Source of the DNA: Chrysopilus asiliformis | Lineage: Eukaryota; Arthropoda; Insecta; Diptera; Rhagionidae | Reading direction: 5' to 3' | DNA length: 64,000 bases | NCBI GenBank assembly: GCA_964034945.1 | Contig: OZ035962.1 | Location: forward strand, 29,601,943-29,665,942 | Part shown: in pieces, positions 10,320 to 23,441 of the stretch | Numbering within the stretch: position 1 is the first letter of the stretch | Layout of the letters: each line of letters begins with the position of its first letter | Translations under genes and position numbers: made by a program | Notes under the pieces: model-generated | What the model was told of the DNA's origin: nothing | Seen by the model: the letters and a program-made list of their open reading frames with translations, nothing else | Databases searched by the model: none

Positions 10320-12823
10320 CACCGGCAAGCCACTTTGGGTTAAAAAAAATTGTTTTCTTACAAGTTTTTTTTTCAATTTTTATGGCAAAAAATAGGTTTC
10401 CTTGAAGGAATGATAATTGGAGAACTTTTCCGTGACTGCGAATGATTTCAATATAAACATTCTCCTAGATTTAAATACCAACATTGAAATGCTTATTAAG
10501 GATAAATAGTGAAAATTTATATAGACTTAAATACATACAAAAAAAAAGTTAAATGTTGAAATTTAGTTGGCTTAATGCCGACCAAACCCAAAAGCAAACT
10601 TTCGTCATTAATTTGAGAAGTCATATAAGTGTGATACAGCATGACCATATCCTGGCCCTTCCAGTAATATTTCTTACGGTTCGGTTTGGTCCGGTCCGTC
10701 CCGGTCCCAGAAAAAAAGAAGCAAAACCAAAAGGAAAAACCAGAGCAATAGGCAGTTTCTTCACATCGTCCCCCTCGATTCATTTGGTCCTAGCCAGTTT
10801 TCCAGAATCAAAAGACGAAAAAGGGCAGCAAGCTTCAAGGGGAAAAAAATTAAGAAGAAGCAGTATAAGCAAAAAAAAAACGAAAATAAAGAAAAAAAAA
10901 AATAAATAAAAAGAAAAATTCTCAAGGAAGAAAAATTGAAAGCCCAAAAACATCTCATATCACTCGCCCCACTTTAGGGTGGAGTTTTGTTATGAAAGTG
11001 GTGCGTCCGTATACACATTGCAACATACAAACTTTATTTTTTGGACTATAAGAAAACGAGTATGTTGCTTGTACTCGATTCACCCTATAGCTATACATGA
11101 ATATATGTAGATGCCCTCTCTATAGTAAAATTGTAGATATAGGCATCGAAATATAAAAATCTAGAGATACGATATTTAGGTATGCATGCACATACATATA
11201 TGTGGCACTTTTGGCTCTTCTCCTTTTCTAAGAAAGTCGAAAGATTGGGCATAAAAGCTGAAAGTGGGTGAAAGACGCTGCTTGTATGGTGTTGAGTATG
11301 TAGTTTTTCTAAATTAAAGAGAAGAAGAACGAAAATAGAAAAAAAAAATTTTTTCTGCCTTCTTCTTTTTTTTGAAACCTCTATGTACCGAGGGGATATG
11401 AATCATGCGCGATCTGAACTTTGAAAAGAATCAATAAAATTAACACTTAAAGAACTTTCAAGATAATTAGAAATGCTCAAAAGGTACGAACGAGTAGCAA
11501 GTAGAAAAGTATAATGTGAAAACCAGTCGAATGAAGAATCGAAAAAAAAACTATACCAACTCCTAAAACTCGAAATTAACCGAAAGCAAAGGCAGTTAAG
11601 AAACCAAGTAAAAAATACCCGCCCTAACGAAGTCCGGTGAAACACCCATACCCCATTCAACCTACAGCCTTAAAAGTATCCAGCCAACTGCAAAAGCTAT
11701 TCAAGCCACCCCTTGACAATAAACTATGGGCGATAAATGAAGGCAAAAGTGAAAGTTAAATCCCAATATCGTAGAACACGCACACATGTGTATAGAGGCT
11801 CTCTGAACGCTAATTGGTATTCAATTCAGAACTACCTATTCCTGAACCTTTTAAACTATAAAAATTTAAAAGTTTTGCGTCGTCCGTGTTAATTTCCCAA
11901 TTTAACCAATTTTCAACCGATAAAAATTCAATTGACCAAGGATTCGTTTGTTGGTTTCAGGATGATAATTTCTCGTGTAATCGCCTGTTAAGTGGTGGCT
12001 ATCGTACTCTTTTTGTACTGTAACCGATAAATTTGCCATCAATGGCCTAGGATAATTGGTTTAAGGACCACAAACTTGAATTTAACCGTTTTAAAATGGT
12101 AACCTTCGATTTATAAGCGAATATCGCCCCTTTGCGTTTCCGTGTCCGCTTCTGTAACTTTGAAAGTTGTAACTTGTAAGACTTTTTGGCAAAACGTAGC
12201 AAAGGAAACAGGAATGACGACGGACGATTCATGGACATCGTGATTGGCCGAAAAAAGTGTGAAAGGCCAACATTTTTACACAACTACTTGTCCGTTCCAT
12301 TTAGATGTCGTCCCTTAATGTGCTCATGCATTAAGCCGTGTGATAAAATGGATTTAATAAAAGCAGAAGAAGCTTAAATGTCTGTACAACTTTTATGATT
12401 TCTTGGAATGAGTAATAGTCGTTAAGGATGTATTAATAGTGACACTTTCTCAAGTCATAATCAAGTGATATATTATATTAAAAAAAAGTACGAAAGAAAT
12501 GAAAATCAGTAAAAAAAAAATTAAAAGGAATGTACAGAAATATCTGGAAATTAATTTTTTTTTACCTCTACAGATTTTTTTTGGATAACCTTAAGATGTT
12601 CTCCACATTTTCATGGGTTGAGTGATGCGATTTTTTCTTCAAAACTTTGTCTAAGTCCATACAAGGCGTAAATCAATTAAATACTGGATGTAGAAAATAA
12701 CTTACCCAAACTTTTCTAGCAAACTGGCTCAGACGGATTTGTTTAGATTAATATACCAGCCTATTTCAGCGATAATCGTCTTAACAAACGGAAATTTTTC
12801 TCAAAAGCGGAAAAATATTTACT
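10320..12823. other. Intergenic or intronic DNA, no supported gene
   Basis: The open frames (for example 10553-10909) run through A-rich and low-complexity DNA and show no domain. Some of this could be intron or leader of the zinc-finger gene downstream, because its coding exon follows a splice acceptor, but I could not identify the leader exon. Confidence 0.4.
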
Positions 12824-12831
12824 CTCTAATG

Positions 12832-13066
12832 CAGAGGTTTCCAAACTTTATTTTACCACGGCTCCCTTAAAAATATTTGAACCGTTATGTTTGCTACGGG
12901 GTAAGGGTAGCATCAGCAGCATAGTAGTTAATATGTACCTATATGTTACGTATTGTATTAGCTGCACGTGCCCTTTTTTTTGTCAATACTGGCTAATATT
13001 CGCGCCTCCCCTTAGACTAGTCCACGCCTCCCTAGGGAGGCGCGCCTCACAGTTTGGAAAACGCTG
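12832..13066. mobile_element. hAT-type MITE, 235 bp, with 8-bp duplication
   Basis: The ends are CAGAGGTTTCCAAACTTT and the inverted AGTTTGGAAAACGCTG, a classic hAT end. The 8-bp CTCTAATG is directly duplicated at 12824-12831 and 13067-13074. There is no transposase inside, so it is non-autonomous. Confidence 0.9.
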
Positions 13067-13601
13067 CTCTAATGTATTTTAAAAAATCATAATAAAAATT
13101 ATAACTTAAATTTTCGTAAGACTTTTAAAGATGCATTTTTTTGCAATGGTATTGGGAGAATGTTTTTTTTTGTGCAAACTTATAATTTGCACATCGAATG
13201 TTTAATGTATGAATCGAGGCACTTGTCATGAAGGGATTATATTTGCTGATATATGTATCGGAAATCACTGGCACAAGGTCGTCGTTTAAATGGCGAATAA
13301 AGATGTCAACCGCCAACGACACGGTCGATATAAATGCTACTTGGGAGGCGATCCTCGTCTTACGCGGTTTCTAATAGTACGATCTCATGACAGCCCCTGC
13401 TCGTAAATATTTTTCGTTATTTTTTGCATGCGATCTTGTACCGCCATCACATTTCAATATATCCTCTCTCGTACGCATCTAAACGTGTAATATATTTTAT
13501 TGCCATCCCCTTATGGTTGTAAGTTTTCTAATCATGAATTTTGAAGGTCAGAAAGCTTTTTACCTAAGCAGAATCTATGGTATAAATGGTAATTATATAA
13601 T

Positions 13602-14330
13602 TTTCAGTCTTCGAATATATGTATATCCTTGCCTTTCAGATATCCTTGCCTTTCAGATATCCTTCTTGACGTCAAAATCAAAAAAACGTCAAAATCCAAC
13701 TCAGCGATCCCAAATACCCCTAGATGAGTTTTTTTCCGAAAAATTTGAGAAAAAGGATAATGACGTCCTCCTAACAGGACCTTCCATTATCCTCACAGAC
13801 TTCTTAACGTCAGAATCGAATTCAACGATCCCAAAACCCCCAAATCAGATTGTCCTGGAAAGTTTGAGTAAAAGGATAATCACGTCATTCTAACATGACC
13901 TTTCGTTATTCTCGATATTCTTAACGTCAGACCTTTCGTTATTCTCGATATTCTTAACCCCCAAATGAGATTTTTTTTCGGAAAATTTGAGGAAAGGATA
14001 ATCACGTTATCCTTGGACGACCTTCCGTTATCCTTACAGATTTATTAATTTCAGAATCGGATTCAGCGACCTCAAATACCCCGAGTTGAAATTTTTTTTC
14101 CCGAAAAATTTGAGGAAAAGGAAAATGACGTTATCGTTACAGGACTTTCTCTTGACCTTACAAGGTCGAAATATCAAAAATATTGTATTGTCATTGAACT
14201 TACGTAAGTGAGCAAGATTTCATGTCAATCGGATGGATGGATGTGGGGCAAAATTAGATTGCAAGATTTGAGCCTGACAAACAAACAGACAGACAGATAG
14301 GAAGGCAAGCTAAATAAAAATGTTTTTACG
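13602..14330 (+). repeat. GGACCTTCCG repeat family, long tandem copy
   Basis: After the left end CTTCGAATATATG come four to five units of roughly 120 bp. Each has TATCCTTACAG, a variant of TTCAGCGACCCCAAA, a C-rich block, TTTTTTCCGAAAAATTTGAG, and AAAGGATAATGACGTTATCC, leading into the next GGACCTTCCG. One unit contains a tandem duplication of about 30 bp (13898-13960). The copy ends in the shared tail with ACAGACAGACAGATAGG and AAATAAAA. Confidence 0.75.
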
Positions 14331-14335
14331 CTTTC

Positions 14336-15537
14336 TAAACGTAATTTAGTGCCTCTCTGTTATTTTCGGAAGCATCTTGATGAATTTTTTTAAATTTAAC
14401 AAATAATAGCGCTTTTTCTTGATGAAATTCTTAAAATTGAATAAATCAAAAGTCGGTATTTAGAATATTATATAATCATAAAATCTTGAAATCAGGCAGA
14501 GTCTATCGTGATTCACAGCTGGCAACTAAAGGACTATTGCGCAATTTAATTCCTGCACTTAATTTATATTACAACATATTTTGAGAGTTGAAGAAGGTAG
14601 CCAGCCAGCTATTTTCTACTTTCACGAAGGATGTCACGAAATAAATTATTCCTATTGCTACAATATCTGAAGAAGTGCTACGAGTTTTAATCTAAAGAGT
14701 GTCATAAAATGTTTCGAAGACTTAAATATTCAATTGGGAAAAAATCGAATTTATGCTATAACGTCTGCTGTGGCCATTAACCACTTTATTAAAAATTCAT
14801 ATGCATTGTTAATTGTAAATAATTCCACATATAGAGAATTATTTGATTGGAGGCCAACCGTGTTATTGAAATTGATTAACTCAAAACAATGAAAGTTATT
14901 TCGATTTTTATCCTTATTCCATTTTTTTTTTGATAATTTTCCATTGATTTATTAAATTTTAGTTCGGTTAAACGATTGACGGAATTTCATGGCAGTCTTT
15001 TAAGTAATTAGGGACGAGTCGGAATAGATTTATTTAGGTGGACGTTAGAGATTTTATTAGAAGTTTTTTTTGGAGTTAAAAAGCAAGCAGAAAAGAAATT
15101 AAAAAAAAATCGGAATAGCCAAACTTACGTGGGAGTTAGAGATTTTGAAACCAAGTGAGGTTAGACTTGTTGTTTATCTAAGATCTATTGTTTTTTCTCG
15201 ATTTTCATGGAGGCAAAAAAATTATATAGCTATAAAATTATATAGCTGTTTTTCTATTTCTGGATTCACTTTCGAAAGGATTAACTGAAAAACCACTTGA
15301 TCGATTGATTAGAAATTTTAAATTTCGCATTCTTATGAAAAAGAAGGAAATTTTCAAAGACCAGATTGAATTTTTTTCATAATTCGTAGGTTTTTTGCTG
15401 GGTGGATTGCTATTTATTTACTGTTCTGTCCTGTTTTATAGAATTTCTCGAAAAAAAAAATGAAAATGCAAATCACTTGTGTATTTCCAAAATTAATATC
15501 AATCTTTTTATAAAATCAATAATATTTTTTGTTACAG
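14336..15537. other. AT-rich upstream or intronic DNA of the zinc-finger gene
   Basis: No gene is visible. The stretch ends in TTTTTTGTTACAG (acceptor at 15536-15537), immediately before the coding exon, so at least its 3' part is probably intron. Confidence 0.55.
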
Positions 15538-15544
15538 CAAAAAA

Positions 15545-16912
15545 ATGGCTGCATCCGTTTATGCAACACCACCACCAGACTTAAGCGGCGAAGACACAGC
15601 GCTAAGTGATGTTTCAAACTCTTCCCAAATAAGTAGTTCAAGTTCACAATCAAAAGCAACCAAGCGAAATATTGCAACGTCTCTGCTAAACAATCAAAAC
15701 ACTTCGAATCCATATGATTTGACGCATTTAGATCAATCGAAGAAAAGACGCAAACAGTCAACTCCGATTCGAATATCAGCACTTAATTTAAGCTCTGATT
15801 TTGCTGCAGCAGCTGCTGCTGCAGTAGTTGGCGGCAATAGCGAGGCAGGACCTATAAATGCAACGTCGCCATCAACAAATCCAGTCATCGCGGCTGCAGC
15901 TGCTGCAATCGCGATTAAGAATGCAACTAGCAAAGTATTATCAGACACCACTGAACATGACCACGATAAGACATCAACCAATTCAAACCTAAACAATGCA
16001 ACAAAATTATTTTTATCATCGGCAGTTAATGAGATTCAATCGAACTCAGCATTATCATCATCAGTTACAGGATCGGGACTGGAATCGGGGTCCAGACCAT
16101 TAGCACGATCAGCAATAGTTGCAGCGGATCCACAAACCAACAAATCCGATATTCAGTCATCTTCGGTAGAATTTCCAGAGAATACCAGACAAAATGAGAC
16201 CAAATTGCCGCTGCCGCTGCCGATTCCTTTATCGGTGTCAATGGCAATGCCGTCGCATCAGCAATCAGTAGACGATGGCGATGATCTAATCGAGAATAGT
16301 CTCCATCAAGAAATGACCGAGGACGATGAAATGCTCCTGAAAGAGTGCGGACAATGTGGCGAAAAATTCGATTCGGATCTAAAGCTGGGCGTTCACATAT
16401 TCCAGAATCACACACCATCGAAAAACATTTCGGACGAAGAGCTGGACTGCAAGGACGAGATGGACCATCATCTTAAAGTCAAAAGTGAACCCGACGCGAG
16501 TGATTGCGGTTCATCTGGAGATGGTAAACTCTCTCTGAATCCGCCACGACAGGACGATTGGCTAGCGATGTCCGGTTTGAATTTTCCATTTCCGCCGGAA
16601 GCAGCAGCTGTCGCACTGTCTGCCAGCAACTATCTATCACAACTTCCGCTACTTAGCGTACCACCGGTGGGAGCGTTTTCCTCTGTCGAAGGCCTATCAA
16701 GGCCACCGCTCCGGATCTTCAACCCAGAAGCGTATTGTGATTTATGCAACAAAGAATTCTGCAATAAATACTTCCTGAAAACGCACAAAGCTAACAAGCA
16801 CGGCATTTATGACCCAACAGTATCTTCCAATGATTCGGCCGGTGCAGGCCCACTCAACTCAATAACGCAAGTCCTTCAGTTACAGTTCCAGCAACAGCAG
16901 CAGCAGCAGCAG

Positions 16913-16946
<34 letters not shown>

Positions 16947-19810
16947 AACAGCAACAACACCAGCAGCAGCAGCAGCAGCAACAACAACAGGCTCTGTCTC
17001 AGCATCAGATCTCACAGCAATCCCCGCCATCCTTAATGCCACCGGAGCCGGCAGTTTTCTGCGACATTTGCCACAAGAGATTCACAAACATTTTTGCGAT
17101 GAAACGACACAGAAACAAAGTTCACGAGATTCCACCGCCCCAAAGTCCACAGAGTCAGATCAAAATGGAATTACTCGAGTCTAGTGGTGGGGGTGGCAAT
17201 AGCAGTGGAAGTAGCGGCGGTGGTGGTTCGAGCGGACTAAAGGACAAGGATATCCCAACACCACTTCGTATTCCCGAAGGATTCCGCGAGGATTTCTCCA
17301 TCGAACAGGAAGACGTGTCGTTCACTCCCCAGCCAAGAAAATTGTCGCCAGCTTCAAGTCAACAGGCACGCGAGGCGAACTTTTCCTTCGATAAACTTAA
17401 GCGTCTCGGCGTCATCAATCCAGAGGCTTTCTGTGACCTGTGCTGCAAGGAGTACTGTAATAAGTACTTTTTAAGGACTCACAAACTCAAGCGACACGGA
17501 ATCCTCATGCCAGCCGACGACCCTAAAGAAGATAAAATGCATTGGCAATTCGTTCAATCGACACCATTGAACTTGATTATCGGTTCGGAGAAGTTTCTGC
17601 GAAAGCCAATCGAACTGGACAGGAAAAGTCAGCCAGATAATGAATCAAAACATATGAGAGCAGGTGATATGGGCCTAGATGATAAAGCAGGCAGTGAAAT
17701 GGGTGATATTTCGGAGAACTCGAAAGGCCTGCTGGAGGATATGATGACGCCGCAGGATCCAGAAGCGATAAGTGTTGATCTACAAAAGCTACAGTCTATG
17801 ATCCTGCAGCTGAACGATTTGAATAGTCAGAAACCAGTTGGCTGCAACATTTGCGGCAAGGAGCTGGATAATCAGTACATATTACATGCTCACATCATGG
17901 CCGAACATTCGGGCGACAACAACAATCTCGGTATCAAGGAGTCGCGAAGTTCATCGCCTTCAACCAGTACCAATCAGAATGAGATGTGCAAGCAATGCGA
18001 CAGGGAGTTCTCCAATATTTTTGAATTCAAGCAGCACATGTTTGAGAAACATGGCCTCTCCCCGAACAGCCCGATACGGGAAGGCTTTGTTACGCCCGAC
18101 AGACCTATCAATCCCAACAATGTCAATCTTCCAACCACTCCAAATCAGTCAGACCGGCGTCCACCGTACACGATAACGCCGACCAGCAGCTACTGCGAGA
18201 TATGCAATAAGGAATTGTGCAACAAGTATTTCATGAAAACACATATGCAGCGAATGCACGGCATTGAAATTGAGAACGGCTCCCAGATTGGCGGTGTTGT
18301 TTGCAATATTTGCAACAAGGAGCTATGCAGCAAGTATTTCCTGCGTGTTCACAAGCACAATACTCACGGAATCGTCGAAGAGGGTTCGCCGTTACCGCAA
18401 TCCCGGCAGAATGGCGATCATCCGGATGCACCGGAGGGGATCTTCGCTTTGGATCCATCGATGAAAGTGGAATTGGCCGATCTCAGTAACAGGTATTTTT
18501 CTCATTATACTGAGGTATGCCCTCTTTGCAGTCGACGTTTCAGAAGTTCGAAATGGCTTCGCGCCCACCTGATGAGCGACCACGGCAAGGCTGGCACGGA
18601 CAAACTTCGCGAAATCGAGCATCAGATCAATTTCAATAAACCCACAAGTCCCACACTGAAAATCCCGAACGGCACAGCGGCTGCTGCTGCTGCGGCTGTC
18701 GCAGCTGTTGCTGGCGGAGGGGGTAGTGTAATTAGTGGAGGTGGTGGGGCAGGTAGCGGTAGTGTCGTTGGTGGAAGCAATACCGGAAATGGTGGATTAG
18801 TCGGTGCTGGCCTGAATTTCAGCAACTTGGACCAAAGTCTTCTCGCCAAGGGGGGTTTCTCCAGCCTCTTCATGAACGATGTCGATCTAAATGCAGTAGG
18901 AACCTCGCCCCGCCACCACATTAAAGAGTATCAGTGTTCCTTTTGTAACTTCTCAACACCATACTATGCGTTCCTATTCATCCATGAACGATCCCATACC
19001 TTCCTCAATAATCACAATCAAAGCGTTGTGAAATCCGAAACCGCTGTGTCCATCGCCAACAAGGATCAGCAGCGCTTGACTCAACCATCGACAGCGCAAC
19101 CAGCGACATCGTCCTGTGGAACACCGACTATCACGCCGGCCTCAACTCCGATTCCACAAACACCGCAAGAGAATGCCAACAGCAGCAAACGTGATACAAA
19201 TACGACGACAACGGCAACACTAACGGCAACCACGACTAGTACAACAACAACTGCGGCTGTAGCAACATCATCATTAGTATCTGCAATTGACAACAACAAC
19301 ACAAATGCAGTCGGTCATGTTGCTGACAATTCAATTGCAGCCACATTTGCATCGACAACATCCGCAACAGCACCAGCAACGACAATACCACCATTGGCAA
19401 CATTAAACATAACCTCAAACGTGAATAACGTGTTAGCGACAGCTACCAGTAATTTTTTAAGTGAAATCGCTAATTTTACAAATCGACCAGCATCATATGC
19501 TTTACCCCATGGCGGCTCGATAAATGATGACGAAATCGTACAATCGTTTCTAATTGAAGAGAATCATGTCAAAATTAATTCAAATAATAATAATAATAAT
19601 ACTAATGCTAATAGTAATGGTAGTAATAGTAGTGAAGGAGAAGTCGATACTACTACAACCACATCATCATCACAGCCATCATCGCAACAACAACAACAAC
19701 AACAACAACAGCAACATCAAAACAGGTTTGTTCCGGCTATTGTTTTTTTACCAGTTAAGGAACGTATTTCTGGGCCAATAACTGTTTCATTTACACTAAC
19801 ACCAGCGTAA
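15545..19810 (+). CDS. Large C2H2 zinc-finger protein, ten fingers, polyQ
   Basis: A single open exon encodes 1421 residues. The start is the first ATG after a splice acceptor at 15536-15537, so a 5' leader exon lies upstream. Ten C2H2 fingers lie at about residues 268-289, 398-419, 506-527, 630-651, 767-788, 815-836, 884-905, 920-941, 992-1013 and 1131-1151. Several share an unusual core with an extra Cys (KEFCNKYFLKTH, KELCNKYFMKTH, KELCSKYFLRVH). Ala-rich and Gly-rich tracts, a glutamine tract at about 448-483 and another at about 1381-1395 separate them. KKRRK near residue 60 could be a nuclear signal. The protein is expected to be nuclear and to bind DNA, but its target is unknown. It recalls a large polyQ zinc-finger protein of flies (Drosophila CG9932-like, from memory, not verified). 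The C-terminus (PVKERISGPITVSFTLTPA) looks conserved rather than read-through. The overlapping minus-strand frames are low-complexity shadows. Confidence 0.93.
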
Positions 19811-21160
19811 ATATACAATTATTATTACTATTACTATTATTATTATTATAATCAAACTTAATTTAATTTTTATTATTTTGTTTCAAAACTTTTTTTAAAA
19901 TTATTATTTCATTCCAATTAATTTATTGAAAATCTAACGGAAAGACTGAGTGCAGAACAATTTTTTTTACAAGACTTTACGATAAACCGTTGAGCCAACT
20001 TGAAGAATATAAAAATCTATAAAAACATTTTTATGGATGACACAAAAATTGTTTACATGTCCGTTAAAGTTTCAATATTAAGTTTTGTAGTAAGCTATAA
20101 ACATTCCAAATATAACTTTTTTTTTTATTTTAATTTTTAAGATCTCTTTTTTAGTTTAATTTTTTTTTTAAGTATTGTTTTTATTTTTAAGTATGTAAAA
20201 TTTGAAAAAGATATACATAAATGCTAAAATGCTAAAAGAATAATAAAAGGTAATTGTAACTTATTCATGGTGATGTTCAACAAAGTTCCTAAAAAATGAA
20301 ATAATATTTAAAATAATAAAACATATACATAAAGAAAACTAAAAAAAAACCTATAAAAGTAAACTAAAAAAAGTAAAATAAAGTAAAAAGTATGTAAATA
20401 AGCTTTCAAATACATTTACAACAGCTTGTAAAAGGCACTATTTGGGTATTGCATTTATATAGAAGTCCACTATCTATATATTAAAAGTAATATGAGAAAC
20501 TAACAAAACAAAGTAAATAATAAAACATTAAACTAATTATTAAATGAATAAAACTTATATAGAGTATAAGACAAAGAAGAAGAAAAAAGTTAAAAAAAAA
20601 TACTGATAATTATATTCGTGTTTTAGTACGACACAAATAAAAAGAAAATTCAAGACATACAGTATATAATAAGTAGTTGTGAAATTTTTATATTAACATA
20701 CTAATAATAATTAATTAATTAAAATAGTGAAAATTAAAACCAAAAAGGCTTTGCTCAATAATTAAAGAAAACTAAACTGAAAATCGTCAAATTTTTCAAT
20801 ACCGTTTTTTTAATCGCAAATCAACTATAATTTTCAAAAATCCTGTTCTTGTTATCCGGTATACTAGAGAAATCTCAAGTTTTAGTTTTTGGTGTAAATT
20901 TTTCGTACTGATTTAATCTTTTTTAAATGTAAATAAATAATTATTATAAAAAAAGTATGAGCAAAACAATAAGAAATTTCTTAGCATTGTACCATAAATA
21001 TGCCATTTTCATTACTAGTTCTGGCACAAAAAAAACACATGATAAGAGGTATGAGATTCGGGTTTTAGGGTTTTTTTTAGTAGCACCGATTTTTTTTGCT
21101 TTGAATATCTTTTCACTTTTTTATATTAACTCAAAAATATAGCATGTAACTAATCGAAAG
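19811..21160 (+). other. AT-rich 3' region of the zinc-finger gene
   Basis: Very AT-rich sequence without a frame worth naming. Several AATAAA hexamers occur (for example 20242-20247), so the 3' end could be at more than one site. The true end is not determinable here. Confidence 0.55.
20242..20247 (+). terminator. Candidate polyadenylation signal (AATAAA)
   Basis: AATAAA about 430 bp after the zinc-finger stop codon. It is one of several in this AT-rich stretch, so its use is uncertain. Confidence 0.3.
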
Positions 21161-21162
21161 CT

Positions 21163-21390
21163 TAAAGGTAGAACCAGAAACATACGTCCGAGCGTGCGGC
21201 ATGATTTTGTTCTGGCATCTAGTAGTTGTCACCGCGTCTAAAAGTAGTGACTGAGCCTACTCTACGCTGCAGGGACGCGGCAACGCGTCTGAGCAACGCG
21301 CAATTATACATTTACTTATATAAATGCGTAGTTTTTACCTTCACCGCGTGGGTGCCGCACGCACGAACGCGTAATTGTGGTTGGGGCTTA
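21163..21390. mobile_element. GC-rich interspersed repeat, copy 1
   Basis: About 228 bp, nearly identical to 30452-30679. It begins around AGGTAGAACCAGAAACATAC and ends near CGTAATTGTGGTTGGGG. The ends are imperfect inverted repeats sharing GCGTGCGGCA. The composition is much richer in CG dinucleotides than the surroundings. It could be a MITE; no coding capacity. Confidence 0.7.
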
Positions 21391-22980
21391 ATGCTATTTC
21401 GAATGTCTTAGCGAATGTACACGAATTAACGTTTAGCGAGCGATTCTCCAGATTGTCGATAATGCGAGTGTGTCGGTACATTATTGCCAACATTCGCCGA
21501 ATCAATCGACGCAAACACCCACGATTAGTCCCATAATCAGTTTTCTAGCAAATTCTGAATCTTGCATTTTTTTGTAAAAATCTTTACATGTTTACGGGAA
21601 TATTTTTTATGTATAATTTAGAAAAAAATCAAAGCATTTAAGACATTTTTCCTGCATGATTAATTGCTACTTTTCGTAACTTTCCCCACCGGTATTTGTA
21701 GATAATCAGTATTAGCAGAGACAATAGAAAAGTAAACAAGAAAGAAAAACTTTAAATAAAAAGTTATTCCATTTATACCGTGGTATATTTTTCTACAATA
21801 TTACAGTAGAAGCGTATGAGGCCAGAATTTAATATAAATAAATTACACTAAAAATAGCTTTGGTTAGAAGAGTTTTATAAACCGATATTAAAGAATTATA
21901 TCGCTTTAATTTTTATGATAACATAACTTAAAATTACTTGCTTATGCAAATATTATCAAAGCTTATAAATTCGTAAACAATTGAGTTCTTAAGAACTGAA
22001 TAATTTCTTTTCTTCGCAGAGTTGTAAAAAAACCATTCAAAAATTATAAATTTACAGCTTATTTTGTGTTTTTTTGTGTCAGACCAACCCTAAAAATAGA
22101 ATCTTAGAAAAGGCGAAAAAAATATTTGACCTTCTTAGTAAAATTCTGCCATAACAAAGTTAAAAACTTGAAATGTATTTCCATGAAAAAATGTTTACAT
22201 GAGTCGTTCGGATACTTTCCTTTAAAGTTATAAAACTTACATAAAAAATTACAAATATTTACAACCGCCCCACAAAAGCGTGCATAAATATTTCCAAAAA
22301 ATTTGGTTGTACAAAATATTAAAAATACAGCAATACCTCGGCTTCGAATAGTAACTATAGTCCGGTTTTAAATCTCAAAAAAAAAATAAAGTTTTGTGAT
22401 ACAATATTTGAATTTTTCGGATGCTTCCCTTTCAACGACTTATGGCGAGTTTCACAATTTTTTTAGCGACCGCGAAATCGAGTTAGCGAGCGAATTTCAT
22501 GCAAATAGAGCCTGCTAACTAGGAATGTCAAATTTTGGAAAAAACCGGTTTTCGGTTAAACCGGTTTTTAAGACTTCGGTTTAAACCGGTCCGGTTTAAC
22601 CGCGTCCAAAAAACCGGTTATTAAAACACCGAAAAACCGTTTTGTTCAAATTGGGTAGGTTAGGTCTTCGACGCAACAAATACACTAGAATACAAACAAA
22701 AGACGTGAAGTGCCATATAATCCATTAAGAGGCCACAAATGGCACAATATAATATTGTATTTGGTTTAGAGTGCCTAAAAAGAAGTGTTTCTAAGACTGT
22801 GTTTACATTGGGCTTCACTTTGAGGCGGCACGTCTTCCTTCTTTTGTCTGTCCTGTGCACACGGTTCGCTTCATCTGGATTCACTAAACCGGTTTCATCA
22901 ACAAAACTAAAGACACAGGTTTCAACGACCAGATTCAAACATAACTAAAGCTATAATTGCCAATCTGGCAATTATTGAAA

Positions 22981-23441
22981 ACCCGTATGGTGAAAATTTC
23001 ATTTGAATTCAAATTTTCCAACAAGATTTTTTTAAAACTTGTTCCAATCGGATTTTGATGTATGGGAGTTTTATGTAGAATCATATTCTAAATAATTTTT
23101 GTTCTTGCACTTTTTTGATAGGATGCACAGTTTTTGAGATATTCGTGAAAAACGTTTTCATTCCTATGGGGGGTACCCCCCCTAATGGTCCATTTTTGCC
23201 CATTAACGAACTTAGCCTCGCATTTTACGAAAAACGGATCTGCGCAAAATTTCAAGTCTCTAGCTCAATCCATGCGCCCGCAATCCGCGCCACAGACAGA
23301 CAGACGGACAGACGGACGGACGGACAGACAGACGGACGGACATGCAAAATTCAATTTTTTTTATCATTCTAAACACACTGGTGTAATTCATTTTTGTGTG
23401 TGAGGCAAAGTTAATATACCCTTTGGTTTCACCATACGGGT
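22981..23441. mobile_element. CCCGTATGGTGAAA element, innermost layer of the nest
   Basis: The ends ACCCGTATGGTGAAA and TTTCACCATACGGGT are perfect 15-bp inverted repeats. Inside are a G/C run (about 23167-23183), 'cgcaaaatttcaagtctc' and a GACAGACGG microsatellite. Its class and target duplication are unclear. Confidence 0.65.
23293..23343 (+). repeat. (GACAGACG)n microsatellite
   Basis: Imperfect tandem CAGACAGACGGACGGACGG-type repeats inside the innermost element. The sequence just before it has the same 'gcaaaatttca' lead as the tail of the GGACCTTCCG family. Confidence 0.85.

Noticed and set aside
10553..10909. 118-codon frame
   Set aside because: It ends in a poly-Lys stretch from an A-run, has no domain, and no splice or start context.
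15733..19418. Several minus-strand frames opposite the zinc-finger gene (poly-Ala, poly-Val, poly-Leu)
   Set aside because: They are shadows of GCA/CAA/CAG repeats in the sense strand.
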